Positions 1 to 5,096 of a stretch of 9,746 nucleotides of DNA are shown piece after piece (the first letter of the stretch is position 1; every line of letters begins with the position of its first letter). The stretch comes from Bacteroidia bacterium (GTDB lineage Bacteria > Bacteroidota > Bacteroidia > Chitinophagales > Saprospiraceae). Both the position numbers and the translations under genes were made by a program. The notes beneath the pieces were generated by a model. The model saw only the letters and a list, made by a program, of their open reading frames with translations. It ran no database searches and was not told the DNA's origin. Location: NCBI GenBank assembly GCA_030432855.1, contig JAUILM010000159.1, positions 1-9,746 on the forward strand. Direction: 5' to 3'.

Positions 1-162
1 GACTACCCTACTAACTTTAACATGGAGATCTATCTCCTAACATTTGGTACTACACTACTTATTCTATCTATGGTGACGGGTGTGAAAATGCAATTGGATA
101 AGTGGGAAGCAGCTATTCTGGTGATGGTATTTGTTGGGTATACGTACAGTTTAATTAGATAG
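1..162 (+). CDS. C-terminal fragment of a probable Na+/Ca2+ exchanger family membrane protein (5' end outside window)
   Basis: Frame 1 is open from the first base to the TAG at 160-162 and encodes 53 residues. A hydrophobic stretch (TFGTTLLILSMVTG) is followed by a short polar segment (KMQLDKWEAA) and a second hydrophobic stretch (ILVMVFVGYTYSLI) ending one residue before the stop. Two short helices joined by a basic loop with a K/R-W-E motif are typical of the extreme C-terminus of calcium/sodium antiporters of the YrbG/CaCA family, where the last helix carries a V-x-Y-x-x-Y-like ending. The role would be inner-membrane cation exchange. The catalytic alpha repeats lie outside the window, so family assignment rests on the tail only and another polytopic transporter is possible. 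Confidence 0.5.
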   Translation, partial: DYPTNFNMEIYLLTFGTTLLILSMVTGVKMQLDKWEAAILVMVFVGYTYSLIR

Positions 163-259
163 GACCTATTGAAATGAATACTACCGCTGATAATTGGTCT
201 TTGAATCGGTTGAATAACTAATTCTGTTGATCCTCAAGTGACTAGACTAACAATCTTAG

Positions 260-273
260 AGCTTTTATAAGCT
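260..273 (+). other. short inverted repeat downstream of the exchanger gene
   Basis: AGCTT and AAGCT flank a 4-base TTAT loop (5-bp perfect stem). It lies about 100 bases after the exchanger stop. It has no following T-run, so a terminator role is only a guess. Confidence 0.2.
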
Positions 274-303
274 GATCCTACTCATTAAGTACCGCCAATT
301 CTT

Positions 304-311
304 TAGATTTG
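304..311 (+). promoter_or_regulatory. possible Bacteroidota -7 element for the DUF1566 gene
   Basis: TAGATTTG matches the Bacteroidota -7 consensus TAnnTTTG exactly and would place transcription start about 30 bases before the ATG at 352. No TTTG/TTG -33 element is visible 17-23 bases upstream, so support is partial. The rest of the 189-bp gap 163-351 shows no coding sequence that I can recognise. Confidence 0.25.
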
Positions 312-351
312 TCATCATAAGAATAAAGCAATATAGAATCCCAGACTCATC

Positions 352-1104
352 ATGACACTTTCTATCAAATACTGGAAAAAAACAATCGATCTTCGAATAC
401 AGAGAAGATTACAACTTCCTATAGGATCTTTAGCAAATACTAAATCGTTACGCGATATAAGTTATATTTTATTAATCCTGATTTGCATTGCTACTAATCT
501 CGCCAGTCAAAACCTAGAAGTGGCGGGAAAAGCGATAATTTCAAAAATGGACACTGCATCCTATCTGGGTGCTAATGTGGTTCGTGAGGCTGATGGTACT
601 TTAAGTATTCGACATTTTAGGGTGGGTGATTATGCACATGGTGGAGTTGTCTTTTGGATAGATGAAAGCGGTGAACATGGTTTGGTCTGCGATACCACAG
701 ATATTAGAATACTTTCATGGGATGAAGGTGAAAGTCGAAGAACTTTCTCCCATAGAGATGGCATCTGGGGAGGGGAAGCCAATACATTGCTAATCCTAGC
801 ACAACAAGCCAATGACACGATCGAAGGTCTCTCTGCAGCTTCTCTTTGTTCGCTCACCAATACCGGTGGCTATGGAGATTGGTATCTACCTTCCAGGTCT
901 GAACTGGAGTTAATGTTCATTAATTCTGATAAGATTACTTCAACTTCGATTGCGATGGGTGGCAGTGGTTTTCAAAATCATTATTACTGGAGCTCTACAG
1001 AAACAAGATTTGATACTGCTTGGGCAATTTATTTCGTCGACGGCAACCAGATTAATTTCACAAAAGGAAGTCTACTTCCAAGTCGAGCGATCAGGGCATT
1101 TTAA
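352..1104 (+). CDS. secreted DUF1566 / Lcl C-terminal domain protein
   Basis: The 250-residue product has a hydrophobic export segment at about residues 36-51 (ISYILLILICIATNLA) followed by a short linker (LEVAGKAI) like those at the start of Bacteroidota surface and tail-fibre-like proteins. Residues ~91-250 form a DUF1566 (Lcl C-terminal-like) domain: GGVVFWID (97-104), a glycine-rich GGYGDWYLPSRSEL block (172-185), YYWSSTE (211-217) and the terminal AIRAF. This C-type-lectin-like fold is common in secreted or surface proteins, and its ligands are mostly unknown. The 35 residues before the hydrophobic segment are unusually long and basic for a signal peptide, so the true start may be later, but no in-frame ATG precedes the hydrophobic segment. 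The stop TAA is followed in frame by a relic of another gene. A role in the neighbouring sugar operon is not shown. Confidence 0.8.
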   Translation: MTLSIKYWKKTIDLRIQRRLQLPIGSLANTKSLRDISYILLILICIATNLASQNLEVAGKAIISKMDTASYLGANVVREADGTLSIRHFRVGDYAHGGVVFWIDESGEHGLVCDTTDIRILSWDEGESRRTFSHRDGIWGGEANTLLILAQQANDTIEGLSAASLCSLTNTGGYGDWYLPSRSELELMFINSDKITSTSIAMGGSGFQNHYYWSSTETRFDTAWAIYFVDGNQINFTKGSLLPSRAIRAF

Positions 1105-1221
1105 ACAATACCCGAAGATGTTGAACCCGGTCAAACCATTAATATGATTTTTGAAGTGAATGATCGGGGAGCGCCTAAATTAACAAGCTACAAGCGCGTA
1201 ACGATTCAAATTAGAGACTAA
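1105..1221 (+). pseudogene. C-terminal relic of a DUF1593 (Sde182-type, nucleoside-hydrolase-like) protein
   Basis: Directly after the TAA at 1102-1104, the same frame stays open for 38 codons to a second TAA at 1219-1221. The translation begins TIPEDVEPGQTINMIFEV and continues through a G-A-P-x-L-T-x-Y-x-R-V block to IQIRD. From memory this is the pattern of the last strands of the C-terminal domain of Sde182/DUF1593 carbohydrate-associated proteins, where P-x-D-x-x-P-G-x-T-I-x-x-I-x-E-V is followed by D-x-G-x-P-x-L-T-x-Y-x-R-V and then the protein end. No start codon or N-terminal domain is present: the upstream sequence is the complete DUF1566 gene. The relic stops 28 bases before the GH43 start, so the intact gene was probably the preceding member of the operon. 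Read-through fusion is an alternative but needs stop suppression. Confidence 0.6.
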
Positions 1222-1231
1222 ACATTTTTTT

Positions 1232-1249
1232 ATACTACAGATACTACAG
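1232..1249 (+). repeat. 9-bp tandem repeat immediately before the GH43 start
   Basis: ATACTACAG occurs twice back to back and abuts the ATG at 1250. No Shine-Dalgarno sequence is present, as is usual in Bacteroidota. The repeat fills the position where an initiating ribosome would sit. Confidence 0.6.
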
Positions 1250-2260
1250 ATGAAAAAACATGTACTATTTCTACTACTAGTATCTATACTGCCATATTCG
1301 TATGTATGGGCCCAGGACGTATTATTTAATAACCCCATCGCCGAAAAACGAGCGGACCCCTGGATAGAGAAAACCGAAGATGGTACCTATTATCTCATTG
1401 CAACCGTACCCGAATATGATCGCATAGTGATCCGTAAAGCGCAGACAATTAATGACCTCAAAAATGCCCATGAAAAAACAGTCTGGACCAAACATACATC
1501 AGGGGTAATGAGCCATCATATATGGGCCCCTGAACTACATAGAATAGAAGGTAAGTGGTACATTTATTTTGCAGCGGGAGAAGCGGAAAATATCTGGAAT
1601 ATAAGGATGTGGGTTCTTTCAAACGATGCCGAAGATCCCATGGAAGGTGATTGGACAGAGGAAGGGCAAATCAAAACCAGCAGGTCTTCATTTTCACTGG
1701 ATGCCACTACCTTCGGACACCAGGGAAAGCGATATCTTATATGGGCTCAGAACCTTGAAGGCATGGAAGGCACTGCTCTCCTCATGTCTGAAATGGACTC
1801 TCCCACCAGTATTTCCGGACCAGAAATCGTGCTGACCCGCCCTGAATTTAATTGGGAACGAATAAAATACAATGTAAATGAAGGTCCTGCAGTCATCAAG
1901 AGAAATGGACGAATATTTATGACCTATTCAGCTAGTGCCACCAATCATAATTATTGCATGGGACTTTTATGGATCGATGAAGATGATGATATTATGGATC
2001 CCTCAAATTGGCATAAATCTCCCGGGCCAGTATTTTACTCAAATGAAGCATTCCAACGATACGGACCCGGACATAGTTGCTTCACTACCACCTCCGATGG
2101 CATCTCAGATGTTTTGATTTATCATGCCCGCAGTTACAAAGAAATCGAAGGACATGAACTGGATGACCCGAACCGAGCTACCCGGGCCAGAATTTTCAAA
2201 TGGACCGAATCCGGCTTTCCAGATTTTCGACAAAATGAGGATGATAATATTTCTCAGTGA
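1250..2260 (+). CDS. secreted glycoside hydrolase family 43, exo-arabinofuranosidase-like
   Basis: The 336-residue protein starts with a Sec signal peptide (cleavage probably after A21, VWA-QD) and contains a single five-bladed GH43 catalytic domain. The expected catalytic triad is visible: Asp36 in RADPW (base), Asp151 in SLDATTF (pKa modulator) and Glu211 in VNEGPAV (acid). Other GH43 hallmarks are HIWAPELH (90-97), KWYIYFA (102-108) and the late YGPGHSCF block that normally supplies the metal-site histidine. Overall wording (AEKRADPW, VPEYDRI, MTYSASATNHNYCMGLLW) resembles the exo-1,5-alpha-L-arabinofuranosidase branch of the family, but GH43 specificity is hard to predict and beta-xylosidase or galactosidase activity is possible. 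It lacks accessory binding modules. It lies 28 bases after a DUF1593 relic and 113 bases before a sulfatase on the same strand, with no clear terminator between, so an operon is likely. Confidence 0.88.
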   Translation: MKKHVLFLLLVSILPYSYVWAQDVLFNNPIAEKRADPWIEKTEDGTYYLIATVPEYDRIVIRKAQTINDLKNAHEKTVWTKHTSGVMSHHIWAPELHRIEGKWYIYFAAGEAENIWNIRMWVLSNDAEDPMEGDWTEEGQIKTSRSSFSLDATTFGHQGKRYLIWAQNLEGMEGTALLMSEMDSPTSISGPEIVLTRPEFNWERIKYNVNEGPAVIKRNGRIFMTYSASATNHNYCMGLLWIDEDDDIMDPSNWHKSPGPVFYSNEAFQRYGPGHSCFTTTSDGISDVLIYHARSYKEIEGHELDDPNRATRARIFKWTESGFPDFRQNEDDNISQ

Positions 2261-2318
2261 GGTATGCAGGATAGCCCTGACAAGAAGTTTCGTTAGTCAA
2301 GATTGCAAGCTGGGTGTC

Positions 2319-2370
2319 GGAAGTTAGAAATTCCACCATGTCGGTTGATTCGGTCATTTTCGTAACTTCC
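2319..2370 (+). other. 8-bp perfect inverted repeat ahead of the sulfatase start
   Basis: GGAAGTTA (2319-2326) and TAACTTCC (2363-2370) are perfectly complementary with a 36-base spacer. The right arm ends three bases before the preferred ATG at 2374, so a hairpin in the mRNA could affect initiation. It may also be coincidence. Confidence 0.3.
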
Positions 2371-2373
2371 TCC

Positions 2374-3804
2374 ATGCGTTTATCTTCTCAAATACTGTTC
2401 TTATTCGCTATCTCATTTTTAGCCTGTTCTTCGCCAAAGCCAACTAATGTTGTATTCATTCTGGTAGATGATCTGGGTTGGGCTGACCTGGGGTTCATGG
2501 GCAATGACTTTCATGAAACACCCCACCTGGATGCATTAAGTGAGGAAGCAATCGTATTTAATAATGCCTATGCCTCTGGTTCAATATGTTCTCCTTCCCG
2601 CGCTGCTATCATGACGGGCAGACACCCAGTCAATTTAAATATAACTGATTGGATCCCAGGTGCAGATCCAAAAGATCGGATCCTGCTCGGCACGAACGAT
2701 GCAAATGAACTTGACCTATCTGAAAGAACACTACCAGAAGTCATGAAAGAAAATGGATTCACGACTTTCTTTGCTGGAAAGTGGCACCTGGGGAGTGAAG
2801 GATATCTACCGGAGAATCAGGGTTTTGATATTAATATCGGCGGCAACCATACTGGACAACCAAAAGGAGGCTACTATGCTCCCTACGACAATCCACAACT
2901 GCCAGATGGGCCTGACGGTGAATACCTGACGGACCGACTGACTCATGAAACCATGCAATTCATAACTGATCAATCGAAAAATCAACAAAAATTCTTCGCT
3001 TTTCTATCATTTTATACGGTACATACACCTATTCAGCCCAGTCCTCATATAGAAAGATATAAACAAAAAATAAAATCACGCTCTGACTCCATTCCACAAA
3101 CTATACAGGGTGTGGACTATCAAACTACTGTAAATCATCGTAATGCAGAATATGCGTCTATGGTCTATTCCATGGATGAGAATGTCGGGAAAATTATAGA
3201 GCATCTCAAAGCGGAAGGATTGTATGAAAACACCATACTAGTTTTCACCTCTGATAACGGTGGGCTATCCACTCTACTTGCACGATACCATAGAGTGGCA
3301 CCCACTTCCGTACTGCCACTTAGAGGTGGTAAAGGCTGGCTGTACGAGGGAGGCATTCGTGTACCACTAATTATTAAACCGGCCGGTTATCAGGGAACAC
3401 GAAAAAAGGTAGAAACTCCGGTGATTGGACATGACTTATTTCCAACAGTATTATCAATGGCAAATATCCCGGAGAAAAATAGTGAAGCAATTGAAGGAAA
3501 AGACTTATCTCCATTATGGACCCAAAACACGTGGGACAGGACAACTTTATATTGGCACTACCCACACTATCACGGTAGTGGGTGGCGACCCGGAGCCGCC
3601 ATCCGAGATGAGAATTGGAAATTAATTACATTCTACGAAACAGGGGATGTTGAACTATACAACCTGGACCATGATATTGCAGAGCAAAATGATCTGTCAG
3701 AAAAAATGTCTGAAAAATCAGATTCTCTCCTAAGTAAACTTCAGGCCTGGCAAAAATCCACGCATGCTAAAATGCCCGTGGAAAATCCAGATTTTAAACA
3801 ATAA
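2374..3804 (+). CDS. S1-family formylglycine-dependent sulfatase, outer-surface or periplasmic lipoprotein
   Basis: The frame is open from a GTG at 2314 and an ATG at 2338, but the ATG at 2374 gives a clean lipoprotein signal (MRLSSQILFLFAISFLAC, lipobox cysteine C18), so it is chosen (476 residues). Sulfatase landmarks are all present: metal-binding Asp32-Asp33 in LVDDLGWADLG, the modification motif C72-S-P-S-R76 with AAIMTGRHP, AGKWHLG with K136 and H138, H217 in YTVHTP, SDNGG with D294 and N295, and K320 in LRGGKGWLYEGG. Cys72 must be converted to formylglycine by a maturase (anSME or FGE) not encoded here. The protein hydrolyses sulfate esters on glycans; the GRHPxxLxITDWIPG stretch recalls exo-acting carbohydrate sulfatases such as S1_16, though the subfamily is uncertain. 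The C-terminal MPVENPDFKQ is a normal sulfatase ending, so the gene appears intact. It probably works with the upstream GH43. Confidence 0.9.
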   Translation: MRLSSQILFLFAISFLACSSPKPTNVVFILVDDLGWADLGFMGNDFHETPHLDALSEEAIVFNNAYASGSICSPSRAAIMTGRHPVNLNITDWIPGADPKDRILLGTNDANELDLSERTLPEVMKENGFTTFFAGKWHLGSEGYLPENQGFDINIGGNHTGQPKGGYYAPYDNPQLPDGPDGEYLTDRLTHETMQFITDQSKNQQKFFAFLSFYTVHTPIQPSPHIERYKQKIKSRSDSIPQTIQGVDYQTTVNHRNAEYASMVYSMDENVGKIIEHLKAEGLYENTILVFTSDNGGLSTLLARYHRVAPTSVLPLRGGKGWLYEGGIRVPLIIKPAGYQGTRKKVETPVIGHDLFPTVLSMANIPEKNSEAIEGKDLSPLWTQNTWDRTTLYWHYPHYHGSGWRPGAAIRDENWKLITFYETGDVELYNLDHDIAEQNDLSEKMSEKSDSLLSKLQAWQKSTHAKMPVENPDFKQ

Positions 3805-4049
3805 GTCTAAAGGATAAGATTTAAACTCTTAGAGCCTTAAGTAAAACAATTGAATTTAAAAACTTGCAGGTCAGCATATTTGATCTATGGTGATAAGACA
3901 GCTTCATCTGACAAAATCTGGCTAAATAAAATTTGTTTTGTGAGCTTCAGACTACAGTCTGGCTTAGACCTTCAAGTATAATAGATCTATATAAATTATA
4001 TGATTACCCGTATGAATTGCAAAGCCTGTCTCCGTGGATTAGTTTTATT

Positions 4050-4099
4050 CCCTATTCTTAGGGGTAAGTGACCCCCGAGTCTCCAAAGGAGGACCTCCT
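4050..4099 (+). ncRNA. candidate structured RNA / attenuator-like hairpin cluster
   Basis: Two pairs of competing stems occur within 50 bases: CCCTA/TAGGG overlaps GGGGT/ACCCC at 4061-4063, and CTCC/GGAG overlaps AGGAGG/CCTCCT at 4087-4091. The AGGAGG is a perfect Shine-Dalgarno-like string sequestered by CCTCCT. It lies about 250 bases before the sigma-factor start. No known riboswitch family is recognised, and the reading as RNA is an inference. Confidence 0.25.
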
Positions 4100-4306
4100 G
4101 AAAGTCGTTTACGCTTATCAGACACTTTAATATCACTGCTATTTTGCTCACCGATTGTTACACCCAAAGAAAATAACAATAGTTTTTCACGCGTTATTTG
4201 CAGGAGATTCCTTTCAGACCTGTCCCTCCTACAGATCTATTTAACTGATGACGCTTTATGACACGATGAGAGGCTCCCTGCTCCGCCAACTTCACAATAT
4301 TTTGCT

Positions 4307-4314
4307 TATATTTG
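4307..4314 (+). promoter_or_regulatory. possible -7 promoter element of the sigma-factor gene
   Basis: TATATTTG matches TAnnTTTG and would start a transcript about 25 bases before the ATG at 4346. No TTTG/TTG appears at the -33 position (around 4281-4287), so this is only a partial match. Confidence 0.25.
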
Positions 4315-4345
4315 GTTATCAAGCACAATACACTTTTGTTTTCAA

Positions 4346-4894
4346 ATGTCCAGTAATTCTATCACAGAGAAAGACTTAATTCTTGGTTTAAAAAACGGAG
4401 ATGAGGCGTGTTATAAGTATCTGTTTGATCATTACTATAATCCATTATGCGTCTTTGTCAAGAAGCTTTCCGGCAATCTACCTGTCTCGGAGGATCTCGT
4501 TCAAGAAGTATTAATTAAGATTTGGACTAAAAGGGATGAAATCAAGATTGATCGTTCCCTAAAGAGCTACTTATTCAGAGCTGTTCACAATCAATTCCTA
4601 TTACACATCAGGGATAAAAAATTTCAAGTAGTTGAACTAGACCTTCTCAAATGGGAAGTTTTGATTGACGAGAGTTTAGCAGATCTAAGTGATCGTGAAC
4701 GTACAGGCGTCAAGCTAGACAAACTTAATGCAGCGGTTGAATCATTACCGGCACGATGCAAGACTGCATTTAAACTTAGCCGATACGATGGACTCAAATA
4801 CAAGGACATTGCTGAGTCTATGAATATTTCAAAGAAAACAGTCGAGCATCAAATCTCCAAAGCGCTCTCAATATTAAGGAAGGTACAATTTTGA
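4346..4894 (+). CDS. ECF RNA polymerase sigma factor, Bacteroidota type
   Basis: The 182-residue product has the two-domain ECF layout. Region 2 (about 22-90) includes YKYLFDHYYNPLCVFV, the SEDLVQEVLIKIW core-binding motif (48-60) and SLKSYLFRAVHNQFLLHIRD, the part that contacts the -10 DNA. Region 4 (130-182) has LPARCKTAFKLSRYDGLKYKDIAESM and the helix-turn-helix ISKKTVEHQISKAL that reads the -35 region. Length and wording fit the Bacteroidota sigma-70 family (TIGR02985-like) that usually pairs with a FecR-type anti-sigma gene and SusC/SusD transporters. None of those follows: only 202 bases remain before a convergent gene. It may control the adjacent sugar genes or the surface proteins, but the window does not show its target or its inhibitor. 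Confidence 0.92.
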   Translation: MSSNSITEKDLILGLKNGDEACYKYLFDHYYNPLCVFVKKLSGNLPVSEDLVQEVLIKIWTKRDEIKIDRSLKSYLFRAVHNQFLLHIRDKKFQVVELDLLKWEVLIDESLADLSDRERTGVKLDKLNAAVESLPARCKTAFKLSRYDGLKYKDIAESMNISKKTVEHQISKALSILRKVQF

Positions 4895-4925
4895 GTATCT
4901 TTCGTAAACACGTTTGCAGGTCGCC

Positions 4926-5090
4926 ACTAGTGTTACAATTACTAAATTAGCACACTCCAAGATTCGTCCTTTTGCATTTTATCTGCGTTTTAAAAAGCTC
5001 AGGGAGCGCTGCTACACGTCGCTTTTGATGCCTGCTAAAATACAAAATGACTGACCTTAAGTATGTTTATTTAAAAATGACAACACTAGT
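4926..5090. repeat. nested palindromic intergenic element between convergent genes (MITE/REP-like candidate)
   Basis: The 202-bp gap 4895-5096 contains an outer 9-bp inverted pair, ACTAGTGTT (4926-4934) and AACACTAGT (5082-5090). Inside it is a long imperfect stem, 4966-4981 against 5036-5051 (14 of 16 paired, core TTTTGcATTTTA / TAAAATaCAAAA), and within that an inner stem AAAAGC (4993-4998) / GCTTTT (5021-5026) around a GC-richer loop with the palindrome AGCGCT. This could end transcripts from both convergent genes or be a dispersed repeat. No transposase or target-site duplication is evident. Confidence 0.4.
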
Positions 5091-5096
5091 AACACT

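Larger units (their letters stand above)
3805..4345. other. 541-bp gene-free stretch rich in short inverted repeats
   Basis: No convincing gene is seen on either strand. Perfect or near-perfect inverted repeats are dense: CAGACT-AC-AGTCTG (3948-3961), ATAGATCTAT (3981-3990), ATATAA-A-TTATAT (3989-4001), CCCTA-ttct-TAGGG (4050-4063), GGGGT-aagtg-ACCCC (4061-4075), CTCC-aaa-GGAG (4081-4091) and AGGAGG-a-CCTCCT (4087-4099). The last four overlap pairwise, so they form mutually exclusive hairpins. A 63-codon antisense open stretch (4045-4236) has no ATG and no recognisable homology. The strip probably carries the sulfatase terminator and the sigma-factor promoter, neither clearly identifiable. 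Confidence 0.5.

Noticed and set aside
2314..2373. 20-residue N-terminal extension of the sulfatase from the GTG at 2314 or the ATG at 2338
   Set aside because: It would bury the lipoprotein signal peptide that begins at the ATG at 2374.
4045..4236. 63-codon antisense open frame with basic, serine-rich translation ending in LTPKNRE
   Set aside because: No ATG, no recognisable family, and its composition reflects overlapping palindromes; open stretches of this length are expected by chance.
3864..4922. Shared string TTGCAGGTC at 3864-3872 and 4914-4922, near two gene ends
   Set aside because: Nine bases only, with no extension of similarity; too short to call a repeat.
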